Part shown: positions 11,401-24,075 of the stretch, piece by piece | Position numbering within the stretch: the stretch's first letter is position 1 | How the letters are laid out: every line of letters begins with the position of its first letter | Source of the DNA: Deinandra increscens subsp. villosa | Lineage: Eukaryota > Streptophyta > Magnoliopsida > Asterales > Asteraceae | Direction: 5' to 3' | DNA length: 64,000 nucleotides | Assembly: GCA_039602395.1 (NCBI GenBank) | Contig: JBCNJP010000003.1 | Location: 15,037,167 to 15,101,166, forward strand | Notes under the pieces: generated by a model | Databases searched by the model: none | Told to the model about the DNA's origin: nothing | Seen by the model: only the letters and a program-made list of their open reading frames with translations | Position numbers and translations under genes: made by a program

Positions 11401-13531
11401 CGGATTTACTTATGAATGGATCGGGTTTTGGGTCATGTTTCATCTCCCACAGGTCAAATCAGAATATATCTAAATAATGCATACCCTGTTACGCATCCAC
11501 TCAATTTTCCACATCTAATTACAATAATGGGAAGAATGACTCATAAAAGAAAGCAAACAAGAAAAACAAATACCATTGCAATTAGTTCAGCGATGTCAAT
11601 GCCCAAAGGGTCGAATTCTGACCCAACTTTTTCCCCCACATTTACAAGCATACTTTGTAAAGTGGCCACTGATTGACCACAACGTTTAGCAAGCTCTAAA
11701 GTTGTCATTCCCTCAAATATTTCAATGGTTTTATCTGAATATGACTTGCCATTCTTTTGTAGTTTGGGTGGCACGTATGGAGCTTCACATGGTGGCTTTG
11801 CATTTGCAGCAGGTCTCTTTTTAAATTTCCCTGTCTTACGTTTCTGTAGACCAACTATGTCCTCATCTCCTCTTTTAAGTAGTCTTGGACTAGCATGAAA
11901 ACGCCTACAAAAGTTTGAGATGTGAATACAACAATAACCATGCAGACCATTAATCCTATATGACTGAAAGTTACCTTACTAAGAATCTGCTTTTCAAGAA
12001 ACCTAAAGTGTCATCACCAAGTAAAGCTGAGTTGCTGGTATATCCTGTATCAAATAAGTCTTGATATAAATTTGAGGCGGATGTAAATAAGCTACTAGAT
12101 GCTTGGAAATCCATTGATTCGGAAAGATAGAATTTTGATTTCGTGGAAAAGTCAAACATTGATTTTACAGAATAAGTAAAAACATACCCGCTAAAAAAGT
12201 GATAACATATCAAACTTTTAATTACCTCTAATCCGCCCAACAGAAGATGAAAGCAAATTCGACCGCAAAGCGGTGTCTCTAAATGCTTTCGAAGTCAGAA
12301 TCCTCAAAGCACTAGCATGAATGCTCTGTACATAAAGTGTGTGCCATGTTATATTTATCCACTAGTTATAACCACTTAACTAGTTCAGTTTACTTTAAAC
12401 AGGAGTAAACAAAAGCAAACGGTTCACTAGAGTTGACACAAAAATCATCAATATGAACATGCACGCATATGAAACCGTATTAGGTACAGGTAAGGGAAAG
12501 AAGGAAGCAGATCCATAGGAAACAATCTGATGATAATCATGCTCCAAAATAAGAATATCCACTACACCTGCTACACATATGTGATTCTTTAATCATGTAA
12601 TTGTGGCAGAGAGGTAAAAAGTTCAAATAGGCCTCCTGAAGTGACAAATGATATGACTTGCTACTAACCAACATACTATGTGATACATCCATGTCCACGT
12701 TGACCGATTCAATGACTTTTTCATTTAATTTTCCATTAAAAAATATGTATGCATGCACTATTTCTTTGTAAGCTATTCCACTAGTTCATTTCCTAAGTGC
12801 ATTTACCCATGATCACATGTTGGAACATGTATCAGTTTCCACCGTATCTTCCCTTGTTGCATTGAAAGGAGTTTCATCACTAACAGAAATGAACATAAAA
12901 TTGGATCAAAAAGTCTAATACCATTCGCTCTTATTTCTTTAATATCCAACCCGCTCCAAGGGTATAGTATACCTAGGGAGACTAGCCATCTTGAACCGGC
13001 TTATAACACTGTGGGTGTGGAGATAATTGAAGGGCAGGAAACACAAAGATATGTACTTTATGAAATTTCCAGGTGAATCCTTAATTCAATATCAATAATC
13101 GAATTTCAAAACGCGATAAAACGCAACTTCCATGTATCTAGACTTGTTACCACTTTTAGTGATCATTTATCAACACATCATCTAAGAAGAAAATGGGAAG
13201 CGTTGGACTTGACATTTTATCAAACACCTGGTACTCATCCTTCGTTACACATACACGGGTCCATATTTTCACTCATTTTCCTTTGTCCATCATCAATCAC
13301 AAACTCTTTGACATTGACACTAAAAGCTACAGGTTTAGCATATAAATTTCTACCAAAATTACTCCAAATAAACAACCTGGTGATTGAAGAAAAAGATGCA
13401 AAAAGTCATCTTTAACATCCAATTTACAAAGTAATTACAAGTCATAGTATTCGTTCATTTCTGAAAGAAAAAAGCCCTAAAAAATTCGATGATGAAAGAC
13501 TAACCTTTCTCCCAAGCTCCCTCCACGCCAT
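8425..13531 (-). CDS. mitochondrial-type translation initiation factor IF-2, 7 exons
   Basis: This GTPase delivers initiator fMet-tRNA to the small ribosomal subunit. I place the exons, all with GT-AG junctions, at 13505-13531, 12226-12325, 11975-12101, 11574-11904, 10209-11324, 9449-9598 and 8425-8859. They sum to 2286 nt, so 761 residues plus stop, with every phase compatible. The N-terminus (MAWRELGRKSIHASALRIL...) is rich in Arg, Ser and Leu and poor in acidic residues, like a mitochondrial presequence. An IF2_N helical domain lies in exon 4. Exon 5 holds the G domain: G1 GHVDHGKT (223-230), G2 in GGITQ, G3 DTPGH (270-274), G4 NKCD (324-327), G5 SA (360-361). A charged helix follows (about 465-525), then domains III and IV in exons 6-7 (VNVIHVGVGPI). 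Exon 3 is the weakest: a nearer acceptor at 12191 would leave a 36-nt intron in the wrong phase, so I prefer 12101. Intron 1 is about 1.2 kb. Confidence 0.92.
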
Positions 13532-13930
13532 TCATAAGTATAAGTCAAAATTCCTGCAGACTGAAGAAAACAGGGATTAAATTGAAGGCAGCAGAGTTAC
13601 AAGGAAAACTAAGTATGAACGGATACACGGGAGAAAACGACGTCAGATGGGGGGATTGAAGGCATAAAACTACGAATATGGTTGGTTACCTGCAATCAAT
13701 ATGAGGTTGGGTGTTGCCCTAATTTTCAGAGTGAGTGAGTTATAAATGGAGGGTTGGGTTGTAGTCTTGTAGAGGCGGAGATCGGAGGTCGGTGAAGGGA
13801 GAACACCCGACCGTGGAGAGGAAGAAACTGTATTTTAGGAAGGATTGAATATATATTTTTACCAACGTAGAAATATCATATAATTATTTTTTAAAGGAGG
13901 GAATTACAAAATATTTGAGTATAGCTCTAG
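13532..13930 (-). promoter_or_regulatory. IF-2 5' UTR and promoter region
   Basis: This is the only space between the IF-2 start codon and the leader of the divergent Copia element, so promoter and 5' UTR should be here. It contains a GC-richer stretch (13640-13830). I cannot place a TATA box or a transcription start with confidence. Confidence 0.4.
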
Positions 13931-15112
13931 ACGCGTTTTCGTGATAATTAAGGTAATTTCGTGTTAATTAGAAATTAATTTGCATTAAAAACGTTTAATA
14001 CAAAGTGTGACTACGAATTATTTTTGAGTGCTCCACAAGTCTCTCATCCATTATAAATACAGCCTCATTAGTTGAGGTAAAACACACCGAATTCAATATT
14101 CAAAATCCCTTCTCTCATCCTCATCTTCATATCATTTCTTCCAATCTTCATCTCGTTCGTCGAGAACTTCTAGAACTCAAAGGTAACTTCAAGCTTAGAG
14201 TTATCACGACCGTATAATCGATTTATGCGATTATACCCTGGGAAACAAAACGGGGTCTTTGGTAGACCCGGAATTTGTTTTAAGGGACCCGAGTTTTGAC
14301 CTGAATCCTTCGCCAAGGATTGTGTGGGTCTTCATCTTTTCTCAAATATTTTAATAAAACATTTTCTATCTTTCTGTCTTCATCTTCTAATTCTCAAAAA
14401 CCATTTTGAAACTTCATAAAACTTTCATCACTGTATTTACTTTGTCTATTTCTTTCATTTCTTGTAAGTGTATTTTCTTTATTTCTCGTAATTGTATTGT
14501 AATTAATTTTCTTTCCCTGTATTGTAATTATGTATATTTCTCGTAATTGTACCATTAGGAGTAGATTTTCATTTCAAGTGTATTGTAATAGAATAGATTA
14601 TTTCTTTTTTTGTAATCGTACACAAATAAAATATTTATTTATTTTAAATATACGAACGGTTTTCCTACAAACTTAAAACAATTTTTTTAAAACACTGTTC
14701 ATTTTATAAAACTTCATTATCTCGAGTCTCAAAGTTGGACTTAGATTTCTCGAGGTGATTTAGTGTTTTAAAAATAAATATTATAACTCGTTTTGACTCA
14801 AAATTTGTCTTAGAATCAAACGAGATGTCGGTTACGACAAATAAAATTTAACATCCATTAGTTGGACGTTATATTTTTTTAAATCATTAAACCTAAACCT
14901 CCATAAGTTGGAAGTTATAAACTTTTAATACATTCTAAATCCGTCCATTTACTGGACTTTAATCTCCTTTAAACGTACGCGTTTAAAGATTAAAAACTCT
15001 ATTCTACTCCTCGAAAACCATCCATTGGTTGGAGGTTTTTTCTTACGTTTTAAACGTGCGCGTGTAAATAATAATTCTGAATATTAACTTGTGTAGTTTT
15101 CTATTTCAGAAA
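13931..15112 (+). other. 5' leader / probable LTR of decayed Copia element
   Basis: A TATA-like TTATAAATACAG lies near 14051-14063, followed by a CT-rich stretch that looks like an R/U5 region. The segment ends in TTTCTATTTCAG just before the gag ATG, like an intron acceptor. No tRNA-Met-type primer site and no matching downstream LTR were found, so the LTR limits are unknown. Four short inverted motifs built on TCCA..TGGA occur at 14853-15035. Confidence 0.4.
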
Positions 15113-18100
15113 ATGACTAACGAAGTTGAAAAGATTACTAAAAAGCCTAAGGGAACTCCATCGGTTGGTACCCAAAGTGGTATAACGACCAACACCATCG
15201 CGAGTCATGCCGAAAAACCCGAGAAGTTATCGAGTTTGCACTTCAAAAGGTGGCAACAAAAGATGTTTTTCTGTTTGACCACCTTAGACCTTGCGAGGTA
15301 TCCACTCCCCAACTCGGTGAAGGGGAAGTCAACGTTGAAACCGTTAGCGCGGTGAAAGCTTGGAAGCATTCGGACCACTTGTGCCACAACTATGTGTTGA
15401 ACGGCCTAGTGGACTCATTGTATAATGTCTAATCGGTGTTCAAGACTTCCAAAGAATTTCGGGAGTCTTTAGACAAGAACTATAAAAGGGAGGTTGCTGG
15501 CACGAAGAAATTCGTGGTAGCCCTTTTCTTGGACTATAAAATGGTTGATAAAAAACCATGATGAGTCAAGTCCAAGAACTTCAAAGTATACTACATGAGA
15601 TCCACGCGGAGGGTATGTCCCTTTGTGAGACGTTTCAAGTGGCGGCAATGATTGAAAAGCTTCCGCCTTCGTGGCTTGAGTTTAAGAACTATCTTAAACA
15701 CAAAAGAAAGGTGATGACCGTTGAGGATCTCATTTTCCATCTTTGTATCGAGGAGGACAATAAGACTGCTCAAAAGGCCACCACCATACAACCTTCGGCT
15801 AAGGTGAATATGGTGGAGGCTGGTCAGTCTTCCAAAGGAAGCAAGCGAAAGGGTGGGGCCAATGCGAAAGGCAAAGGCAAAGCAGTGGAGCACTTGGCAC
15901 CGAAGAAAGGGGTTGTGAAAAAGAAGCCTCTGAAGTTTTCAGGAAAGTGCTACAACTGTGGAGGGCGTCATCGGGCGGATCAGTGCCCGAAGCACAACGT
16001 GAGCGCACTCACATGGTGGAAGATGACATGCCACTAGTGGCCATGATCATGGAGACGTCCGCCTTCATATTTGAAGTCAACATTGTGGAGGAGAACCCTG
16101 GCTGGTATGTTGACACTGGTGCCACCCGCCATCTCTGTGGGGAAAAGACCCTCTTTAGTACGTTTAAAGAGGCGAAGGGGACCGAGAAGCTTTAAATGGG
16201 GAATAAAGCTACTCCCGACATCATGGGTGAATGGAACATGGTCTTGAAGTTCACTTCTGAGAAGGAACTCACGTTGAGCAACGTTCTGTACGTGCCAGAA
16301 ATCAGGAATAATATTGTTTCTGGATGGCTGCTCAACAAGTTTGGATTTCGTATTGTGATCGAGTCTGATAAGGTCGTGTTGACCAAAACGATATGTTTGT
16401 AGGCAAGGGCTATGCCCAAAACTCTATGTTTAAATTGTCGACAGTGGTTATTAATAAAATGGTGAAAGCCTCCTCTTCTACTTATATGATTGAGTTTAAT
16501 GATTCAAATATGTGGCATGGTAGATTAGGACACATCAATTTTAATTCAATACGCCGTTTTATGAATTTAAAATATTTGCCAAATTTTAAAATAGACTCGA
16601 GTTCATAATGCGAAACGTGTGTCGAATCTAAACTTACAAGATCATCATTTAAATCGGTTGAACGAATAACCGAACCCCTAGACTTAATTCACACCGATGT
16701 GTGTGACTTGAAAGTCGTTTCCACGAGTGGTGGAAACAAGTACTTCATCACGTTTATCGAGGATAGGATATTGCTATGTATACTTACTCAAGAGTAAGGA
16801 TGAAGCAATAAACAAGTTTGTCTTCTTTAAGAAATTGTTTGAGAATAAATTCACCAAGAAAATCAAGGTTTTACGGAGTGATAGAGGAGGTAAATATGTT
16901 TCACCGTTTGCGGCCTTATGTGCACAAAGTGGAATTGTCCATGAGACCACCGCACATTATTCTCCACAATCCACTGGCATTGCGAAACGAAAGAACCGTA
17001 CATTGAAAGAGACGATGAATGCGATGTTGAATAGTTCTGGGATGAGCCTAGACATGTGGGGGAAAGCCATTTTGACGGATAACTATCTTTTAAATAATAT
17101 ACCCCGCAAAGATAAGGATAAAACTCCTTATGAATTGTTGACGGGCACACCGCCATCCTACAAACATCTGAAAGTGTGGGGGTGCCTAGCTAAAGTATTG
17201 GTTCATTTGCCTAAGGTGCAAAGGTTTGGACTTAAAACGGCGGACTGTGTGTTCATTGGATACGCCGAAAATAGTAGTGCATATCGATTTCTTGTCCATG
17301 ACTCAAAAAATCCCGATATACATGACGGCACTATAGTGGAATCAAGGAATGCTTCATTCTTTAAAAACATGTTCCGGTGTTTGTCACGAGAACGCGCGAG
17401 TTCATTCGACACCATTAGTTGGTGATGAGACTCGTGAAGATCCATTTGTTGGTAATGAGGTTCATGTACGGCTTGCATCTAATGAGGGTGAGCTTAGACG
17501 AAGTAAGCGAAAAAGGTTTGAAAAATCCTTTGGACCTGACTTCACGGCTTACATGGTTGAGGGTGATCCTAATACTTATCGTGAGGCGGTAACCTCTTCA
17601 GATGGGCCTCAATGGAAAGAATCCATCAAGTGTGAGATATAGTCTATCTTGCAGAACCACACTTGGGAGCTTGTCGATCTTCCTAATGGTTGCAAACCAC
17701 TTAGATATCGGTGTATATTCAAGAAGAAGTTGAAAGCCAATGGCTCCACTGATAAGTATAAGGCGAGGCTAGTGATCAAAGGATACAGACAAAAGGAGGG
17801 TCTGGATTACTTTGATACTTACTCACCTTTAACTCGCATAACCTCGATAAGGTTGGTGCTTGCTATAGCGGCTTTACGAAATTTGGAGGTTCACCAAATG
17901 GATGTTAAGACAGCGTTTCTAAATGGTGATTTAGATGAAGAGATCTACATGGAACAACCTGATGGTTTTCCCGCTCCTGGCCAAGAAGGCAAGGTATGTA
18001 GACTCGTTAAGACTTTGTATGGCTTGAAGCAAGCTCCTAAGAAATGGCACCCGAAGTTTGATCGTGTCATGCTTGACAGCAGATTCAAAATAAATGAGTG

Positions 18101-19117
18101 CGACACGTGTGTCTATGCGAAAGATACACCTAGAGGTTATGTGATTCTATGTCTCTATGTAGATGACATGCTTATCAATGAGAGTGATGATAAGATGGTC
18201 GAAGCTACTAAAGACATGTTGAAAGCGAGATTTGACATGAAAGACACGAGGCTCGCAGATGTGATACTCGGTGTAAAAATCATCAGAACCCCAAATGGTA
18301 TTGTCTTGAGTCAATCTCACTATGTGGACAAAATCCTTGAGAAGTTCAACACAGGAGATAAGAGTGTGTCTTAAACTCCGGTTGATACTACCCTTCATCT
18401 TGCTAAGAATAGAGGAAAAAGGGTTGCTCAGTTGGAGTACTCAAGGGTGATTGGCAGTCTAATGTATCTTATAACATGTACCAGGCCAGATTTGGCTTAT
18501 GCTGTGAGAAGACTAAGCCAGTACACGAGTAATCCGTGCGCGGTACATCTATGTAGATGACTGCAATACCCGAGATCCAGCAGTTATCGATGGATACTGC
18601 GATGCGAATTGGATTTCGGGTATAAAGGATTCCAAATCAACAAGCGGGTATGTGTTCACGCTTGATGGCGCGACTATTGCTTGGAAATCGGCTAAGCAAA
18701 TTGTTATAGCGCGGTCCACAATGGAATCCGAGTTCATCGCCTTGGATAAATCTGGTAATGAGGCGGACTCGCTACATGAATTTGTGCAAGAAATTTCAAG
18801 GTGGCCTAAGCCAATGACAGCTATTTGCATACATTGTGACTAGTAAATCGGCAATTGGGCGCGCCCAATCCGCGATGTAAAATGGTAATTCAAGGCACAT
18901 TAGACGTAGACATAATACGGTACGACAACTAATCTTTACTGGTGTAATCTCAATTGACTATGTGAAGTCAAAGGATAACACTGCGGATCCGTTTACAAAA
19001 CGCTTAAGCAAAGAGTTAATTTTGAAGTCGTCAAGGGGCATGGGACTAAAGCCCATTGGGTTGAAATCGTGTGTGAAAGAAAACCTAACCTATGAAAATG
19101 GAGATCCCAGGCTCTAA
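15113..19117 (+). pseudogene. Ty1/Copia retrotransposon gag-pol relic (copy 1)
   Basis: The domain order is that of Copia. Gag starts at MTNEVEK (15113) and ends with a CCHC knuckle, CYNCGGRHRADQC (about 15950-15990). The protease has WYVDTGATRHLCG (about 16105-16143). The integrase has a zinc-binding HGRLGHINF segment (about 16515) and a core to about 17280. RT spans about 17650-18370 with the catalytic YVDDM at about 18158-18172, and RNase H about 18590-19117. Stops or frameshifts interrupt it at about 15300-15430, 16037, 16195, 16402, 16608, 16750, 17425, 17641 and 18374, so no polyprotein can be made. A G-rich tract (GTGGGGGAG, 19156-19164) may be the polypurine tract. It runs divergently from the IF-2 gene. 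Confidence 0.9.
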
Positions 19118-19467
19118 GTTCAATAAGACAACCTAATCGGATTGGCTAAGGTCACTGTGGGGGAGTACCCTAAAATCTTAAAAGGGAGTTGTGTACTTCC
19201 TAGTCCATTCCTATCACCAAACAGTAAAATATGTGAGGTTAAGCATACAATGGTCAATGACTTTGTGTAAGTCATAGATGATTTTGAGTAAATCTTAATA
19301 CCGATGCTTTTAATGATTGTGGTAATCACCTATGCAATAGAGAAGGAGAACAACCCACGCATCGGAATGTTTTATTATAAAAATAATCTTTAAGAGGGAC
19401 TAAGGTCTGTTTCCTTCATACACCGCTTTCGCGCAAATATGAGAGGTCGTAACCAGAGTCTAGTTCG

Positions 19468-19748
19468 CAAACATGTATCTATCCGACTTCCATGAAGTGA
19501 CAAAGTATTACTAACCCCCAATACTAACCCCCAATCCTAACCAATACCTTCAGGCCGTAGTTAGCGTGAAATCCGTGTTTTTTTTACATAGACATAAAAC
19601 TCACGAACGTATTACTTTGCATGTGATGCGAGTCACCGTTAGGATCATGCATCGTCCTCCAGTCAGGTGTCACACGTCCAACTGATGAGCTTTCGGCTCC
19701 TCAAATGGTCTATAATACTCAAAGCACGTTTGTCCAAAAAGGTTAATA
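19468..19748 (+). repeat. dispersed repeat, copy A, with covarying hairpin
   Basis: It shares about 90% identity by eye with 34424-34690 in the same orientation. It has a 15-bp internal duplication (ACTAACCCCCAAT units) missing from the other copy. A stem-loop at 19683-19703 keeps pairing between copies through compensatory changes. Element type is unknown; it may be part of an LTR. Confidence 0.75.
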
Positions 19749-20159
19749 ATACACTTTCAATTTAGAAGAGTTTTCATAAATTCATCCGTACTTACCTTAA
19801 GGTAATTACGTAAGCTCATTTTACTATTTTACTAAAAACTTGTTTTTTTCAAGTAAGTGTACGAGTTTAATCAAACGTAAGTCTGATTTAAATATTTGCT
19901 TAACAGAAGGTGAGTGGCTCATAGACAAACCTTAAACAACTTCATATCAAGTGAAGGTTCTTACAAACATAGAAAGATTAAAAGACTGGAAAACCGAAAA
20001 CAAGAAGAAGAAAAACTACATTTATTATAGATAAATAGGAGCAAAGCTGAGCCAAACCAAGTTGGTTAGAATATGTCTAAACCATCTTCTCTTGTCACAA
20101 CTAGGCACACCTTGAAATGGAGACTTAGTTGGCTATTTATAGGCAAGAATGGAGGTGGG

Positions 20160-20398
20160 CACGGGCCGTGCTTGGCAGGATATCTTCACAAATCGCAAGG
20201 AGGGCAGAGGCACGGGCCGTGGGCTTCAGGGGAAAGGGTCGTGAGCTTCAGGGTCACGGGTCGTGCCTGTCAGTTAATAGAAGCACGGGCCGTGTAAGTT
20301 CAGTGGCACGGGCTGTGTGTGTTAGTTTAGCAGAATATCAACTGTATTTAGCGGCTAAGGATGTGGCACAGGTCGTGCCTGGCTAAGCACGGGCCGTG
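20160..20398. repeat. cluster of CACGGGCCGTG palindromes
   Basis: The 11-mer or a one- or two-base variant occurs at 20160-20170, 20211-20221, 20255-20265, 20284-20294, 20307-20317, 20367-20377 and 20388-20398, with a weaker copy near 20236. The spacing is irregular, so it is not a simple tandem array. A TATA-like CTATTTATAGGC lies just upstream (20134-20145). An LTR U3 region is the likeliest host, by inference. Confidence 0.85.
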
Positions 20399-20399
20399 C

Positions 20400-21590
20400 T
20401 TGTGGCCTTCAATCACAAAGCTTCGTGTTTTTCTTACGTTTTTCATCTTTTTTTGCTTCTTTTATGATTTGGACCTAGATTAATAAAAAAAACTCAAAAG
20501 GAAACATTATTGGGTTGTTTCGTTAGTTGTTAGCTTAAAATAATCATAATTGTGATGATAATTTGATATAAAATATGTATCTTTTGGCATATATCAATAA
20601 TCTCGTTGTTTTACATGGGAATGTGTAATACTTATACCTTATACATGGGAATGTGTAACACTTATACTATATACAAAATAAAAAGTTGATAAAATAAATG
20701 TTAGAAAAACGGAAATTTACTATTTTCCATAATATTCAACATGTTGGGTGCTCAAAGGGTTGAACCTTCAATGGTCTTGAGTCTTAAAAATCATCTTTCT
20801 CGACAAGTATTAGTATCTTGAATCTCCAAGTTCCAACCCCGCTACAATACTTGAGCAAACTAAATCGTTAAAGGTGGTTGAGGATCGTGTCAAAACATGG
20901 GGCCCTTAAAGCGGATTTCAGGTATCCACACGAGCACCCTTCTATGTCCTAGGGTACAACAACCAGAATAGTATATTGTACCGCCAAAAATAACACTCGC
21001 ACCCGAGATGACATTGGGTCAATTAGGTGTAAATAAAATTTAAAGAAAGTGAAGATGATGGTGTAGAAAAGACAAGAGATACATAATCTCGTGTACTAGA
21101 GAATACTCCTCTCCAATTTAATTTTCTTTAATGTGTGTGAACATATATGTATAAGGTCTTCTAGAAATGAACCATATGGTTCATTTATAATCACTTATTT
21201 GAAACCAAAACTTGAATATTGTTTTAAGGGAGAATAAGTAAAACACTTTTAAATGCATGAAAGTGGGTTAATATGTAATATTCACCTATCACCAGTTGAA
21301 ACAGTCTTGTATTTGTAACAGATAAGCAACAACAATTAGGCACGCACAATCCAGTCGTAGCTGCTGCAACTACAAGTACACCGCGCATAGTGCTCTCGCA
21401 GATTCGCATAACACATGGCCCATGCCACATGCAACATCATCCATGTCCGCGCATCAATACCTTGAGCAGCCTCGTTCCACACTCAAGCTTTGAACCCGTG
21501 AGATATTTTTTTCGTGCACGCACACAAAGTCCGCATGGTCCGTGGTTCTGTATGACACATTCGTGTCTTATCTCACATGAATGCAACAAG
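20400..21590. other. unannotated intergenic stretch
   Basis: I see no gene. A 19-bp direct repeat (ATACATGGGAATGTGTAA type) occurs near 20612 and 20641. The 20740-21010 part has LTR-like composition, but no partner copy is in the window. Confidence 0.5.
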
Positions 21591-22115
21591 CACTATGAGA
21601 AAATAGGTTTTCGGTGGTGAAATTTTAGGTGGCGAAAAAAGTCACCACTAAATGGGAAGTTTTGGTGTCGAAAACTTGTAGGGATGGTTTCCAGAAAAAA
21701 TTATAACTTTGACTATAGTGGTGACATATCGCCTTTAGATTAAGCGAGAAAGTTGCCCTCTTATATAAACCTATGGTGGTGACATGTTATCACCATAGAC
21801 TTAATATAGTTTATTTTATATTTTCTTTTAATTCAATGATTGATAAAAGAAAAAATACATATTTTTTTTTTGGAAAATTACCTAAGGTAGTGACATGTCG
21901 CTATCGAAAGTTATAGGGTTTTGTTTTTATTATATTTTATTTCCTTCTCACGAAAAGACTTAACCAAGTTTTAGTTTTAATGGTGACAAGTCGCCACTTA
22001 AGGTTTATGGTATTATTTTTAATTTAGTTTTTTTTGTGTGTAGAAAACATAGACTACGACTTTCTATTAAACTACCGCAGCGACATGTTGTTACCTTACG
22101 ATTTCGAGATGTAAA
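21591..22115 (+). mobile_element. CACTA (En/Spm-type) transposon terminal fragment
   Basis: It begins CACTATGAGAAAA, the usual CACTA terminus style, and is followed by at least five subterminal motifs of GGTGGTGACATGTCGCCAC type in both orientations (about 21625-22100). No transposase follows, and the opposite terminus is not seen, so it is a truncated end. Confidence 0.7.
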
Positions 22116-22299
22116 AACAAAACGTATACAGTGTTAGACATAATTTATATATATCTAAATATATATATATTACGTATATATATATGTATATATAAATCTT
22201 ATTTATGTCCTTTATCATTTATCTTAAATAATCAATTACGTATTTGACCCTATCTGGTATTACTTGATGGACGTAATTACCCTTTCTAGATAGACTAGG

Positions 22300-22545
22300 G
22301 TTTCCCCTTGGGTGTATAAATAGAGCCCTTTGGGAGAGATTAAAAGGTTAATCACCACCACCTAAATTCGACCTCTCTCTCTTCTCTCTCGGCTCTCTCT
22401 CTCTCTAAACCGTATACCCTACGGTTTCTTCATCCCATCCTAAACTATACATCCTAAAGGGGAACCAAGGCTATTAACAGGATGGACAACCTGACTGCTG
22501 CTGATCTCAATCAGTTCACCACAGGTAATCTTTACATATTATTAT
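22300..22545 (+). promoter_or_regulatory. promoter-like segment with short first-exon candidate
   Basis: A TATA box (GTATAAATAGAG, 22314-22325) is followed by a CT-rich leader (CT repeats at about 22372-22406), then ATGGACAACC at 22482 and, after 14 codons, a plausible donor (ACAG/GTAATC, about 22524). No downstream exon was found. It may be a gene relic or an LTR-to-gag junction. I do not recognise the product. Confidence 0.35.
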
Positions 22546-22810
22546 CTGTTTTATATTAACGATTTCAGGATTCGATCAACATACAGATCTGTGTTGTGCC
22601 AAACACATCTTCATCTCCCTCCCTCTTAAAATCGAACCTCTACGTCGCTTTGCGTCAAAACCTGACCACTCCCACCGTGTGCCACCATCCACTACCGTGT
22701 TCGGTAATATGTTCGATTAGGTTTAGATGTCGATGCCTTTAAACTGTCATCCTTTAACAAGAACCACCACCCTCCAACCCACCCAATGTCATAAACTACA
22801 TTTATTTTTT

Positions 22811-23057
22811 TCTTTTGTTAAGCGGATTGTTAAATTTATTATATTTTGTCCTCGCTGATGTATATTAATCATTGTACTCATTTGTTATTCTTTTTATTTA
22901 AAAATAAGCAATATTCGTATATGTTTACAATAAAATGTAACAAGTTATGCATAACAAACTTATATCACACAATAAAATTTAATTTTAGTGAAAATAAGAT
23001 AAAATAAAATGACATTTTTAAAACATTCTGCTATCACTGTTGGGTTTTACAGTGGCT
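22811..23057 (+). repeat. copy of the hydrolase 3' flanking sequence
   Basis: It aligns by eye with 28617-28868, which directly follows the alpha/beta-hydrolase stop codon: shared blocks include GTTGTTAAATTTATTAT, TTATATCACACAATAA and TTTTAAAACATTCT. No hydrolase coding sequence precedes this copy. Confidence 0.65.
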
Positions 23058-23368
23058 ATCCAGGTTACCTTTTGATCCGTCATGTACCTAAGTCGTGGAT
23101 CAAACCCGCATGCATGCTGTCCGATTCCATGCCCTCTCATTTTGGTTGCACCACTTGTTTGTCCCAGATCTAGCGCACCAAGTCAAAATATAAAGGTGCT
23201 CTCAAGTGGCTCATGACATTTTGAAGAGCTACGTGCACTATTAAAGCGGTACATGGTGATAATTGCCCATGCCACATGCGTGCGAGTTAAGGTGATTCGC
23301 ACCGGCCTCTAGATCAAGGTCGCTCCTACAAAGCCCTAAGCCTCTCCGTATAATGAGGATTACGGGGA
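23058..23368. other. GC-richer unrecognised sequence flanking the ARID element
   Basis: Compositionally unlike the AT-rich surroundings; it continues beyond the LTR element at 26153-26330. No open frame or known RNA was recognised. Confidence 0.4.
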
Positions 23369-23373
23369 TCTTG

Positions 23374-23817
23374 TGCTAAACCTTCGCTGATCATCAATCT
23401 GATCAGCCCTCTTCATGCGCTCCTTTAATTTCGATAACATGATGAAACTGGAATGAAATCTGTGATACGTATTTTGTATATGTGTGTATGGAATATAGAG
23501 TCAAAGTAGGAAACGAAATTTCTATTATGAACGTGATAAAAATACATTTCTGGAATCCAGCCCCTATTTATATGACTGCTCTACTAACGGTTTTACTAAC
23601 ACCGTTAGTAGTTAATACCCTAACCGACATAACTGTCTAACAGTCCCTAACGGAAACTGCCTATCCAGACATTCTAAGTAATGTTTCGGACCTTATTCTA
23701 ATAGGTTGGGTTCCCGTTTAAATACAACCCAATGACCTTGGCCTCCGACCCATAAATATAATATTTGACCCTTAGACACTTAACATAATAAACAAAAGAC
23801 TAAACGATTTACCAACA
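23374..23817 (-). repeat. 3' LTR of ARID element
   Basis: 444 bp, direct repeat of 25719-26147. On the minus strand it starts TGTTGGTAAATCG and ends GGTTTAGCA. It differs from its partner mainly in a variable segment around 23478-23520. Confidence 0.95.
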
Positions 23818-23833
23818 ATACACCCCCTAAATC
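23818..23833 (-). other. polypurine tract of ARID element
   Basis: On the minus strand TTTAGGGGGTGTAT directly precedes the 3' LTR, the expected place for plus-strand priming. Confidence 0.8.
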
Positions 23834-24075
23834 ATTTTGTCTTCACTGTTGCGTTTTCTTCATGCTTCAGGTTCAAGGAGGATGTAATCCTCATCTACGG
23901 ACTGACCTGCTGCTGCCTCCTCTTCTTCGGGCTCACTTTCTTCGATCTTTGCTTCTTCATGCATCCCAACAAGTCCTCCACTTGGTCCGCAACCAGCTGG
24001 GAATTCTCGAACTGCACTCACACATCTTTTCTTACACCTTGGAATCTCTTAACCACTTTGTTCTTCTTCTTTCTC

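Noticed and set aside
12191..12226. 36-nt intron between IF-2 exons 2 and 3
   Set aside because: Too short for plant splicing, and it would break the reading frame; the acceptor at 12101 restores phase.
19660..19710. Hammerhead ribozyme (CTGATGAG present, as in plant retrozymes)
   Set aside because: The GAAA after stem II and a proper cleavage-site stem are missing; only the hairpin is supported.
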